From assembly GCF_029892605.1 (NCBI RefSeq), contig NZ_JARXWF010000017.1, positions 1-64,000 on the forward strand: a DNA stretch of 64,000 nucleotides, read 5' to 3'. This DNA is from Parabacteroides sp. PM6-13 (lineage in GTDB: Bacteria; Bacteroidota; Bacteroidia; Bacteroidales; Tannerellaceae). Made by a program: the position numbers and the translations under genes. The notes beneath the pieces were generated by a model. The model ran no database searches. It worked only from the letters and a program-made list of their open reading frames with translations, and was not told the origin of the DNA. Below, piece by piece: positions 1 to 6,911 of the stretch; position 1 is the first letter of the stretch; every line of letters starts with the position of its first letter.

Positions 1-338
1 GCATACAAACCGATAATTCGGTCAGCAACATTATCAGCTAAGATGGTTTCACGTTTCTTGATAAACTGAGGATCAAAGGTGGAGTTGCGATCACGAGGAG
101 TGGATACAGTAACTTCACCTAAAGGTGTTTGAACCTGCTTGTGCATTTTGCCGTTGCGCCGATTTCCTGACTCACGCTCATCAGGATCTAAATGAGCATC
201 CATTTCTCCTTCCAAGGCAGCATTTAAGATACTTTCCAATAATGGAGCAAACGCTCCGTCTTTCCCCAACAAGGATTTGCCAGACCTTAGCTGTTCCAAT
301 GCCTTGTTTTTAATCTCTTCAAAATTAAAATCTTCCAT
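1..338 (-). CDS. IS256-family (mutator-type) transposase, N-terminal part, cut by window edge
   Basis: Reading leftwards from the ATG at 336-338, the frame is open to the window edge and encodes about 112 residues beginning MEDFNFEEIKNKALEQL. The conserved N-terminal block of mutator-type transposases is visible: LLESILNAALEGEMDAHL, then a DPDE..SGNRRNGK stretch, then TPLGEVTVSTPRDR. The DDE catalytic core lies outside the window, so activity cannot be judged. Family recognition is from protein motifs; the exact IS name is not known to me. The gene reads out of the window, so this is the 5' end of the element. Confidence 0.88.
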   Translation of the reverse strand, partial: MEDFNFEEIKNKALEQLRSGKSLLGKDGAFAPLLESILNAALEGEMDAHLDPDERESGNRRNGKMHKQVQTPLGEVTVSTPRDRNSTFDPQFIKKRETILADNVADRIIGLY

Positions 339-394
339 AAAAAAAACTGTGTTAGCAAAGTTAATACTTTTATTACGCTTTGCTGACACAGTTC
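1..394 (-). mobile_element. Right end of an IS256-family insertion sequence
   Basis: The transposase start is followed by an inverted repeat, CTGTGTTAGCAAAG at 348-361 against CTTTGCTGACACAG at about 379-392. The outer arm, ending near 392-394, is a plausible terminal repeat of the element. The other terminus and any target duplication lie outside the window, so the exact boundary is an estimate. Confidence 0.55.
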
Positions 395-710
395 AAATTA
401 CAGCCTCGAAATCTTCTTTCTCCTTTCTCCCTTCTCCTTTCTCCTTCCACCTCTCCCCTTTCTCCTCTTAAGAGAATTTTTCTTTCTCCCTTCTCCTTGT
501 TCCTTTCTCCTTACTCTCTGCTCCTTTCCCGTCTGCCTTCGATATGCCTTCGATATGCCTTCGATGTGGGTAGCATCTAAGCACAAAAAAGGCTTACGGT
601 TTATAGTGCTTTAATTGAGAAAGATAAGAAATTGCCGTTTATACCCCGCCGCTAATCCCGAGTAACAAAATGATAATATATTAGCGAAAATGAGTGCATT
701 TTGTTTGTCG
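339..710. other. Gene-free stretch: IS end, polypyrimidine tract and short tandem repeat
   Basis: After the IS end the plus strand is almost pure C/T from about 414 to 533, made of irregular CTTTCTCC-like units. It is followed by three 11-bp tandem copies of TGCCTTCGATA at 534-544, 545-555 and 556-566 (the last ends in G). The open frames here are low-complexity and not credible genes. From 567 to 710 I see nothing recognisable. Confidence 0.8.
534..566 (+). repeat. Three 11-bp tandem repeats
   Basis: The unit TGCCTTCGATA occurs twice exactly and a third time with a final G. It directly abuts the polypyrimidine tract. Three adjacent copies without spacers are a simple tandem repeat, not a CRISPR. 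Confidence 0.85.
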
Positions 711-1055
711 TCAAAGCATCAGCTTCTCAAACGTCGGCCGGTTCCTTTCGCCCCAGTCGTCCATACTATCTATAATCGGCAGCAAGCTTTTCCCCAATTC
801 AGTCAGAGCGTATTCGCTATGGGGAGGAAGCTCGGCAAAGATCTTCTTCTCAACGATGCCATGCTCCTCCAATTCCCTTAGGTTTTGGTTCAGCACCCGT
901 GAGACGGCGTCGGGTATCTCGCGGTGAAGCTCACTCGGACGCTTGGGCGACTCCCTCAGCGCATCGATCAGGCAGGGTTTCCACTTTGATCCGATAATAC
1001 TCATTACGATACGGATGCCGCAGGACAAATCTAACGGAAGTTTACGCTTATACAT
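711..1055 (-). CDS. HxlR-family winged-helix transcriptional regulator
   Basis: A 114-residue one-domain regulator starting MYKRKLPLDLSCGI. The HxlR pattern is clear: a Cys near the N-terminus, IIGSKWKPCLIDALRESPKRPSELHREIPDAVSRVLNQNLRELEEHGIV as helix-turn-helix and recognition helix, then a wing with YALTELGKSLLPIID. An ATG 33 bases further upstream is in frame, but a promoter -7 box (TATCTTTG) lies just inside that longer frame, so the start at 1055 is preferred. It is divergent from the aldo/keto reductase, which it may control. Members of the family often sense electrophiles through cysteines; that role here is inference. Confidence 0.88.
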   Translation of the reverse strand: MYKRKLPLDLSCGIRIVMSIIGSKWKPCLIDALRESPKRPSELHREIPDAVSRVLNQNLRELEEHGIVEKKIFAELPPHSEYALTELGKSLLPIIDSMDDWGERNRPTFEKLML

Positions 1056-1075
1056 AGACGAATCATTTTGTACGG

Positions 1076-1083
1076 CAAAGATA
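1076..1083 (-). promoter_or_regulatory. -7 box of the HxlR gene
   Basis: TATCTTTG on the minus strand matches the Bacteroidetes TAnnTTTG consensus and lies about 20 bases before the chosen ATG. No TTG is found at the usual -33 distance. Confidence 0.55.
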
Positions 1084-1151
1084 GTCATCTATTAGGCATT
1101 GATAATCAGTATAGGAACAAATTAGTCAGTATATGATTATTTTTTCATATA

Positions 1152-1182
1152 TTGCCCAGGCGTATTATGTATTCTATCTTTG
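1152..1182 (+). promoter_or_regulatory. Promoter of the aldo/keto reductase gene
   Basis: TTG at 1152-1154, a 20-base gap and TATCTTTG at 1175-1182 fit the Bacteroidetes -33/-7 pattern well. It implies transcription starts near 1189, which rules out the upstream ATG at 1133. Confidence 0.75.
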
Positions 1183-1225
1183 CAAGGAGATAAAACAGTC
1201 GCAAAGCAATCGACACAACAAATTA

Positions 1226-2215
1226 ATGAATAGTATGGAATATCGAGTTTTAGGTAAAACGGGATTTAAGGTAAGCGAGGTTTCGCTTGGTACTTGGCAA
1301 TTGGGCTCAAAGTGGGGCGATGCCTTTGATGAACAAACAGCGCAGGATACCCTGGAAGCGGCTTACGAGCAGGGCGTTAACTTCTTCGACACGGCCGACA
1401 TCTATCAGAACGGAATGAGCGAGAAAAGTATTGGCAAGTTCCTGAAAACAAAGAAGGATAAGATCTATGTCGTAACCAAATGCGGGCGCAAACTGAACCC
1501 CCACGTAGCGGAAGGCTATACCGAGGAAAACATCACCCGCTTTGTATCCGAATCGATCCAGAACATGGGGGTGGAGAGCCTCGACCTGGTGCTCCTGCAT
1601 TGCCCTCCCACCGAGGTCTATCACAAGCCGGAGGTCTTCAAGGCATTAGACAAGCTGAAGCAGCAGGGTGCTATCCGACACTATGGCGTGAGTGTGGAAC
1701 GCGTCGACGAAGCCTTAGCCGCCCTGGCCTATGACATTTCTGCTATCGAGATCATCTTTAACATGTTCCGCCTGAAACCTGCCGAGGAATTATTCGCCAA
1801 AGCACGGGAAGCCAACGTAGGCATCATCGTGCGCGTGCCCTTAGCCAGCGGACTCCTGACTGGGAAATATACCGAAAACACCGCTTTCGGTAAGGACGAC
1901 CACCGCTCCTTCAACCGCAACGGCGACTTCTTCGATAAAGGAGAGACCTTCTCCGGCATAGACTACCTGACCGGCATTAAGGCGGCGCAAGAGCTAAAAG
2001 CATCCTTAGGCGTTGAAAACCTATCAGCCAAAGCCCTGCGCTACATCCTGATGTTCCCCGAAGTGAGTACCGTCATCCCCGGAGCCAGTTCGCCCAGGCA
2101 AATCATCGAGAACGCAGCCGCCTCTTCCCTCCCACCCTTCACCAACGAAGAAATGGCAACCGTCCAAGCGGTCTACGACAACAACATCCGCCGTCAGATT
2201 CACCAACTTTGGTAA
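1226..2215 (+). CDS. Aldo/keto reductase
   Basis: A 329-residue NADPH-dependent reductase of the AKR superfamily, a TIM barrel acting on aldehydes or ketones in the cytoplasm. The catalytic tetrad is visible as D55 and Y60 in FFDTADIY, K85 in YVVTKCGRK and H125 in DLVLLHCPP. The C-terminal cofactor region includes STVIPGASSPRQIIENAAAS. The start is placed after the promoter at 1152-1182; the ATG at 1235 (MEYRVLG) is equally possible. It is divergent from an HxlR regulator, suggesting induction by a toxic carbonyl or oxidative signal, which is inference. Two GC-rich hairpins follow the stop codon. Confidence 0.92.
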   Translation: MNSMEYRVLGKTGFKVSEVSLGTWQLGSKWGDAFDEQTAQDTLEAAYEQGVNFFDTADIYQNGMSEKSIGKFLKTKKDKIYVVTKCGRKLNPHVAEGYTEENITRFVSESIQNMGVESLDLVLLHCPPTEVYHKPEVFKALDKLKQQGAIRHYGVSVERVDEALAALAYDISAIEIIFNMFRLKPAEELFAKAREANVGIIVRVPLASGLLTGKYTENTAFGKDDHRSFNRNGDFFDKGETFSGIDYLTGIKAAQELKASLGVENLSAKALRYILMFPEVSTVIPGASSPRQIIENAAASSLPPFTNEEMATVQAVYDNNIRRQIHQLW

Positions 2216-2285
2216 TTGTCAAATAATCGGGGCGCCAATCCCACGGACGCCCCTCATCGCCATCCGCGCCTCGTTGCGCGGCTAT

Positions 2286-2320
2286 AATCGCCGGTTTGCC
2301 CCAAAGCAGAACCGGCGATT
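2286..2320 (+). terminator. Hairpin downstream of the aldo/keto reductase gene
   Basis: AATCGCCGGTT at 2286-2296 pairs with AACCGGCGATT at 2310-2320, an 11-bp perfect stem with a 13-base loop. A second hairpin (GGGGCG/CGCCCC, 2229-2253) precedes it. The U-tract is poor, so the terminator function is uncertain. The rest of 2216-2455 shows no gene. Confidence 0.45.
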
Positions 2321-2458
2321 CCTGTTGGCCGTTTTGTAAGGAGAAAGGGACAGGGATACTGCTTTGTGAAAAATCTGCTGACCCAAAGTTAGGACTTGAT
2401 CGGGCCAAATTTTGTAGGTTTAAAGATTCACTCTTTTTTGCTAACCGCCCTAAAAGAA

Positions 2459-2491
2459 AAAGCACCGTAATCGTTTGATTTACGGTGCTTT
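2459..2491 (-). terminator. Terminator of the tRNA-Ser gene
   Basis: AAAGCACCGTAA and TTACGGTGCTTT form a 12-bp stem with a 9-base loop. On the minus strand it lies just after the tRNA and is followed by TTTTCTTTT. Confidence 0.75.
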
Positions 2492-2512
2492 GTTTGATTT
2501 TGCCTTTCAGCT

Positions 2513-2600
<88 letters not shown>

Positions 2601-2758
2601 AGTCGTTTCAGTATGTTTGCGCTTGGGTTTTGTTTCAAACGCGGTGCAAATGTAGGCATTTTTTTGATACTTCCTACGGGTTGGGGAAGATTTTTTTCTT
2701 TTTCTCTTTATTATTTTCTTTTAGGGAATCGGACATCTGTGGATAAGTTATTTATTTC

Positions 2759-2766
2759 TACCTTTG
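2759..2766 (+). promoter_or_regulatory. -7 box of the thioredoxin gene
   Basis: TACCTTTG matches TAnnTTTG and lies 28 bases before the ATG. No good -33 TTG is seen. Confidence 0.55.
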
Positions 2767-2794
2767 TAGGGTAATTATATAGGATGAATAATTT

Positions 2795-3262
2795 ATGAAT
2801 AATGTAAAGAGTTTATTTTTTGTGATGGTGTTGCTGATTTCTGTTAGCTGCACTTTGTCGGCTAAGACGGGTGACAACTCGGCAGAAAAGGCTAAGACCG
2901 GAGAGGTGATCGTATTAAATAAGGCAGATTTTATCGCGAAGGTATTTAACTTTGAGAAGAATACCGACAACTGGGTGTACGAAGGAGACAAGCCTTGTAT
3001 CATCGATTTCTATGCCGACTGGTGCCCTCCCTGCAAAAAAATCGCCCCTATCCTGGCGGAACTGGCAGCTGAATACAAAGAGGATATCATCATCTATAAA
3101 ATAAACGTAGACAACGAAAAAGAGCTGGCGGCTCTCTTTGGTATTCAAAGCATACCTTCGCTATTGTTTGTTCCGGTAAGCGGACAACCCATGATGGCGC
3201 AGGGAGCATTGCCCAAAGATAAGTTTATCGAACAAATAGATAGCTTCTTATTGAATAAATAA
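2795..3262 (+). CDS. Lipoprotein thioredoxin-fold protein
   Basis: A 155-residue thioredoxin with a lipoprotein signal ending LISVSC, C19 being the likely lipidated residue. The active site is WCPPC with C77 and C80 instead of the usual WCGPC. The cis-proline loop QSIPS and the flanking DFYADW and VDNEKELAALFGI segments are typical. It should act in the periplasm facing the membrane, reducing or exchanging disulfides. It has its own promoter and a bidirectional terminator, so it looks monocistronic. The middle Pro-Pro should alter redox potential compared with CGPC; that is general knowledge, not visible here. Confidence 0.9.
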   Translation: MNNVKSLFFVMVLLISVSCTLSAKTGDNSAEKAKTGEVIVLNKADFIAKVFNFEKNTDNWVYEGDKPCIIDFYADWCPPCKKIAPILAELAAEYKEDIIIYKINVDNEKELAALFGIQSIPSLLFVPVSGQPMMAQGALPKDKFIEQIDSFLLNK

Positions 3263-3278
3263 GCTACTTTACAGATAC

Positions 3279-3317
3279 AAAAAAGCCCGGAAATCATTTT
3301 GTTTCCGGGCTTTTTTG
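3279..3317. terminator. Bidirectional terminator between convergent genes
   Basis: CAAAAAAGCCCGGAAA (3279-3294) and TTTCCGGGCTTTTTTG (3302-3317) form a 16-bp perfect stem with A and T runs on both sides, between the thioredoxin and receptor genes. Confidence 0.93.
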
Positions 3318-3328
3318 TATGTATCCGA

Positions 3329-5215
3329 TCAAAACGTCACATCGATTCCTCCTAATACCACCACGCCCGGCATGGGGTAGCCATACATATTCTGGTACGA
3401 GGTGTCCGTCAGATTCTCCCCATTCAGGAAAAGATTCATCCAGGGTGTCGGCTTGTAAGCCAGTTTGCAGTTGAGCAAGGCGTACGATTCCATCATATCC
3501 TGTCCGTTATTTTTGCCCACATACAATCCATCCACATACTGCATGCCCGGCGAAAGGGTAAACTTCTTCACCCGCCAGTGCAGCCCCAGGTAAGCCTTAT
3601 GCTTCGGAGCTGCTTCCACCCGGATGTCGGAGTCGAGGAAGCTATAGTTACCCGACAATTTCAGGTTGGGTCGTATCTGGTAGTTGACTCCCACGTCAAA
3701 TCCTCTGTTTCGGAAAGCGCCGGAGTTATAACTCATCTGTTTATCGCCAACCTTTCCCGGTACAATCTGGTTTTTCCCTTTGGCAAAATAGGCTGTTACC
3801 TCTACATGCAAGCGGTTATTCAACAAGGATTGCATATAGGAGATATCATAATTGAGCATGGATTCCGGGCGCAGATCCGGATTGGGCGACAAGCCCCACA
3901 TATAGAGCTCACGGATATTAGGACTTCTAAAGCCTTTTGAGAGGGATGCTTTCAGGGTTGCCTGATCATTCAGTTGATAGGAGATCCCTGCTTGGGGCAC
4001 CCATTCGTTACCGAATATTTCATTATTTTCCAAACGCACCCCGGCGTTCAATACCAGCTTGTCGAACAAGGTCTGCTGAGCCACCACATAGGCGGCAAAC
4101 TCATTCACCTTTTTGTCGACATGTTGCACGAGTTCGTTTCCATCAAAATCCTCATTCCACGCCTTTCCGCCCCATTGTTTGGCATCCAATCCGATCGTGA
4201 ACACATTGCCATCCAAGAGCCGGAACGATTCGTAGAGCGCCATACCCATATTGTAGTCATCCGACCGGAAATAAGAGGTCTGCGGTGATTCCTCCGCCGT
4301 ATGCCCATCATTTATTTTATGTTGCCCGCTATTGTAATAGGCCTGCAGCGAACCGCTCATCTTTTCATATACATTATTCACCGTCACCGAATAGGTGGTG
4401 CGCAATGCCTTCGCCCAGTTTTCATACATAAGCGCCTGAACAGGCCCCGGGTTGTGTACCTTGAAATCGGCCAGTACAGCGCTTCCATTCATATTCCAGT
4501 TGTTCGAGAAGTGATAGCCCAACCGCAGATACCCATTGTTAATATAGAACGAAGAATTATCCCTTTGCCCGTCGGTCTGATCCCTATTCAACGACAGGTA
4601 GGCATTGAATTTATTTTTCTTATAACCAGCATTGCCCATGAATTTCCAGGTGTCGTACGATCCATACATCACCCGTCCCTGTCCGTGCAAGCCATCTTCT
4701 TTGGCCTTTCGGGTAATCACGTTGATCACTCCACCCATCGCATTCGAGCCATACAACAACGAGCCCGGTCCACGAATCACCTCCACCTTCTCGGCATCAG
4801 AGGCCACATAGACATCCGGCACATGGTGTCCAAAAACACCGGCCCACATCGGTTGCCCATCAAACAGCATCAACACTTTATTGCCCCCTCCTACTCCATG
4901 AATACTAACGGAACCGGCCGATCCGGAGCTAATACCATAGCCCGTGACACCTCTTTCGGTGACAAAAACTCCCGGCACCTGCTCCGAAAGAATAGATAGA
5001 ACCCCCGTTTCCGTACTCTCCTGCAACGCCGGACGATCGACCACCGAAATACTCAAAGGTATCTGGTTGCGAGTGACCTCCGTTTTAGTCGCGGAAACTA
5101 CAACCTCCTGCAAAAGGATTGAATCTTGCGCTGTGTAGGAATCTTGTGCGGATAGCTTTGTAAAACAACCCGACATGACCAATAGAATAGAACAAAGGTA
5201 TTGTTGTGATTTCAT
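3329..5215 (-). CDS. TonB-dependent outer-membrane receptor, possibly metal-linked
   Basis: A 628-residue receptor of the BtuB/FepA type. It has a signal peptide with likely cleavage at KLSAQ/DS, although VMSGC could also be read as a lipobox. A TonB-box-like LLQEVVVSATKT follows, then a plug domain (about 46-165, with VEVIRGPGSLLYGSNAMGGVINVITRK) and a 22-strand barrel ending GGIDVTF with the terminal Phe. There is no carboxypeptidase-like N-terminal extension, so it is not a SusC. It is transcribed away from a NikR-type regulator, and a NikR-geometry palindrome covers its -7 box. A metal or metal-complex substrate is therefore plausible, but nothing in the protein proves it. Confidence 0.93.
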   Translation of the reverse strand: MKSQQYLCSILLVMSGCFTKLSAQDSYTAQDSILLQEVVVSATKTEVTRNQIPLSISVVDRPALQESTETGVLSILSEQVPGVFVTERGVTGYGISSGSAGSVSIHGVGGGNKVLMLFDGQPMWAGVFGHHVPDVYVASDAEKVEVIRGPGSLLYGSNAMGGVINVITRKAKEDGLHGQGRVMYGSYDTWKFMGNAGYKKNKFNAYLSLNRDQTDGQRDNSSFYINNGYLRLGYHFSNNWNMNGSAVLADFKVHNPGPVQALMYENWAKALRTTYSVTVNNVYEKMSGSLQAYYNSGQHKINDGHTAEESPQTSYFRSDDYNMGMALYESFRLLDGNVFTIGLDAKQWGGKAWNEDFDGNELVQHVDKKVNEFAAYVVAQQTLFDKLVLNAGVRLENNEIFGNEWVPQAGISYQLNDQATLKASLSKGFRSPNIRELYMWGLSPNPDLRPESMLNYDISYMQSLLNNRLHVEVTAYFAKGKNQIVPGKVGDKQMSYNSGAFRNRGFDVGVNYQIRPNLKLSGNYSFLDSDIRVEAAPKHKAYLGLHWRVKKFTLSPGMQYVDGLYVGKNNGQDMMESYALLNCKLAYKPTPWMNLFLNGENLTDTSYQNMYGYPMPGVVVLGGIDVTF

Positions 5216-5251
5216 ACTTATATGACTTCCTTTTTTGATTTATTACCGCCA

Positions 5252-5259
5252 CAAAAGTA
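5252..5259 (-). promoter_or_regulatory. -7 box of the TonB-dependent receptor gene
   Basis: TACTTTTG on the minus strand fits TAnnTTTG. It overlaps one arm of the palindrome at 5256-5285, so a bound repressor would block it. Confidence 0.55.
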
Positions 5260-5285
5260 ACACAATTCACACACGTTGTGTTACT
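5256..5285. promoter_or_regulatory. Perfect palindrome, candidate operator of the adjacent NikR-type regulator
   Basis: AGTAACACAA, a 10-base gap and TTGTGTTACT form a perfect 10-bp inverted repeat. Read as six-base half-sites it is GTAACA-N16-TGTTAC, the spacing of the E. coli NikR operator GTATGA-N16-TCATAC. It overlaps the receptor -7 box. The assignment to the neighbouring NikR is inference. Confidence 0.6.
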
Positions 5286-5346
5286 ATGGTGACATAATAT
5301 TTACAAATAGTGCCACGAATAGTGTATAAAAAAGCAACAAACCAGA

Positions 5347-5748
5347 TCAATCAGCCCGGCTCATAACCAATTTGCCGTGCTTAATCCCTTTGATTGTGGT
5401 CAGATGATCAGAGAGTTCAGTCAGCCGATAGGCCTCACCCATAACCGTTACGATGTGAAGACAGAAGTTTTGGTTGATATAATATTGGGAGGACGACAGG
5501 ATCACATCTTTGTAGTCTTGTTGAATATTGGTAATCCGCGAAACGATCTCTTTCTTTTTCTGGTCATACATAACGATGATCGTCCCGGCTACAATATGGT
5601 TGCACTGCCATTTCTGTTCGGCCACATTCTTTTCTACCAGGAAACGAATCGCCTGCGAGCGGTTCGAAAAACCATTCCCCTTCACGTACGCATCCAATGA
5701 TTCCAACAATTCGTCTTCCAAAGAGACGCCGAAACGTTTTATAGCCAT
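5347..5748 (-). CDS. nikR: NikR-type ribbon-helix-helix regulator lacking nickel ligands
   Basis: A 133-residue protein, the same length as E. coli NikR, with an N-terminal ribbon-helix-helix (IKRFGVSLEDELLESLD, GFSNRSQAIRFLV) and a C-terminal ACT-like tetramerisation domain ending GIKHGKLV. Aligned without gaps to E. coli NikR from memory, the high-affinity nickel ligands H76, H87 and H89 are Q77, Q88 and Y90; only the Cys remains, as C96. The gene has a strong Shine-Dalgarno AAGGAGG, unusual for this phylum. It lies between a TonB receptor, also on the minus strand, and divergent lrgAB. It may sense another metal or ligand, or bind DNA constitutively. Family assignment is firm; nickel response is doubtful. 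Confidence 0.85.
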   Translation of the reverse strand: MAIKRFGVSLEDELLESLDAYVKGNGFSNRSQAIRFLVEKNVAEQKWQCNHIVAGTIIVMYDQKKKEIVSRITNIQQDYKDVILSSSQYYINQNFCLHIVTVMGEAYRLTELSDHLTTIKGIKHGKLVMSRAD

Positions 5749-5772
5749 CTTGTTCCTCCTTTTTAGGTTTCT

Positions 5773-5807
5773 GTCGGTAAATGTACAAACAATTTGGATT
5801 TACTGAC
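5773..5807. promoter_or_regulatory. Inverted repeat between nikR-like gene and lrgA
   Basis: GTCGGTAAAT, a 15-base gap and ATTTACTGAC pair at 9 of 10 positions. The GTAA core is shared with the palindrome at 5256-5285. It lies upstream of the lrgA -7 box and of nikR, so it may serve autoregulation. Confidence 0.45.
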
Positions 5808-5819
5808 GAATGAATTGTC

Positions 5820-5827
5820 TACCTTTG
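5820..5827 (+). promoter_or_regulatory. -7 box of the lrgAB operon
   Basis: TACCTTTG matches TAnnTTTG; a TTG at 5794-5796 lies 23 bases upstream, slightly far. It places the lrgA start at 5851, not at the upstream ATG at 5794. Confidence 0.55.
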
Positions 5828-5850
5828 CGCCGTTTTTAAACGTTACTGCT

Positions 5851-6198
5851 ATGATAAAAGGGCTTTTCAATATTCTCCTGTTCTACTTCCTCGGTGAAGT
5901 ATGCAGCCTGTTTATCAACGGGTTTATTCCCGGAAGCGTGATCGGTATGATCCTGCTTTTCCTCAGCCTGTATTTCAAACTGGTGAAACCCGAATATGTC
6001 AGGGACGCCGCCACAGTCATTACCAAAAACATGGCTGTCTTTTTTATTCCGCCGGCAGTAGGACTGATGGCCTACGCGGAATACATCTCCCGATCCATCT
6101 GGACCATTTCCCTGGCGATTATCATAAGTACGATACTCACACTTATTGTCGTCGCCGTTGTGCAGGACAACTTTGAAAAAAGGAGGACCAAGAAATGA
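5851..6198 (+). CDS. lrgA: LrgA/CidA-family membrane protein
   Basis: A 115-residue protein with four hydrophobic segments. It carries the family pattern FLGEVCSLFINGFIPGSVIGMILLF followed by ATVITKNMAVFFIPPAVGLM. LrgA/CidA proteins are holin-like and are linked to murein hydrolase control, cell death or small-acid export; the role in Bacteroidetes is not settled. The start follows the -7 box at 5820-5827. The stop overlaps the lrgB start by four bases (ATGA), indicating translational coupling. Confidence 0.87.
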   Translation: MIKGLFNILLFYFLGEVCSLFINGFIPGSVIGMILLFLSLYFKLVKPEYVRDAATVITKNMAVFFIPPAVGLMAYAEYISRSIWTISLAIIISTILTLIVVAVVQDNFEKRRTKK

Positions 6199-6911
6199 AT
6201 GAACAGCTGATAGAAAAACTCAAAGGCTTGCTTTCCGGCGAGGTATTTCTGCTTTGCCTGGTTTTCGGCACCTTCCTATTCGGCGTTTATATCTACAAGC
6301 GACTCCGGTTTTCGCTGCTTCAGCCGTTGTTGATCTCGGTGGTGATCATTATCCCTTTTCTGAAAATCACCGGTATAGAATACAGCACCTTTTATGAGCA
6401 AACCAAGGTGTTGAATTTTATGCTTGGCCCCAGTGTGGTAGCGTTGGGTTATGTTCTGTACGAGCAGATCGAATATATCAAAGGCAATGTCCTGTCTATG
6501 CTTACAGCTGTGTTTGCCGGCAGCATTGTCGGCATAGCCAGTGTGGTATTAATCGCGAAGGCCTTTGGCGCCGACAAAGCGTTGGTTGCCTCGTTAGCGC
6601 CCAAATCGGTCACCACACCAATTGCCATCAGCCTTGCCGAAAATGCCGGCGGCATACCCGAACTGGCGGTTGCCTTCGTCGTTATATGCGGTATATTCGG
6701 CGGTCTCATCGGCCCCATCCTACTTCGCGCGATCGGCATTAAAAGTAAAATTGCCAAAGGGTTAGCCATCGGCTCAGCCTCTCATGCTCTGGGCACTACC
6801 CGTGCCATGGAAATGGGAGCCCTGGAAGGCGCCATCAGCGGTCTGGCCATCGGCATCATGGGCATCATGACCGCCCTGATCATTCCGTTTGTGGATAGGT
6901 TCTTTTTGTAG
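6195..6911 (+). CDS. lrgB: LrgB-family membrane protein
   Basis: A 238-residue protein with about seven hydrophobic helices. The LrgB signature SLAPKSVTTPIAISLAENAGGIPEL is present, followed by GGLIGPILL and the conserved GSASHALGTTRAMEMG. LrgB works with LrgA and, in plants, the homologous PLGG1 exports glycolate, so small organic acid transport is possible. It ends the two-gene operon, and a long palindromic element follows. Confidence 0.92.
   Translation: MNEQLIEKLKGLLSGEVFLLCLVFGTFLFGVYIYKRLRFSLLQPLLISVVIIIPFLKITGIEYSTFYEQTKVLNFMLGPSVVALGYVLYEQIEYIKGNVLSMLTAVFAGSIVGIASVVLIAKAFGADKALVASLAPKSVTTPIAISLAENAGGIPELAVAFVVICGIFGGLIGPILLRAIGIKSKIAKGLAIGSASHALGTTRAMEMGALEGAISGLAIGIMGIMTALIIPFVDRFFL

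Noticed and set aside
534-566. CRISPR-like array
   Set aside because: The three repeats are 11 bases and directly adjacent, with no spacers and no cas genes nearby.
398-586. Open frames in the polypyrimidine tract
   Set aside because: The products are Ser/Pro/Leu or Arg/Lys/Glu low-complexity strings produced by the repeat itself.
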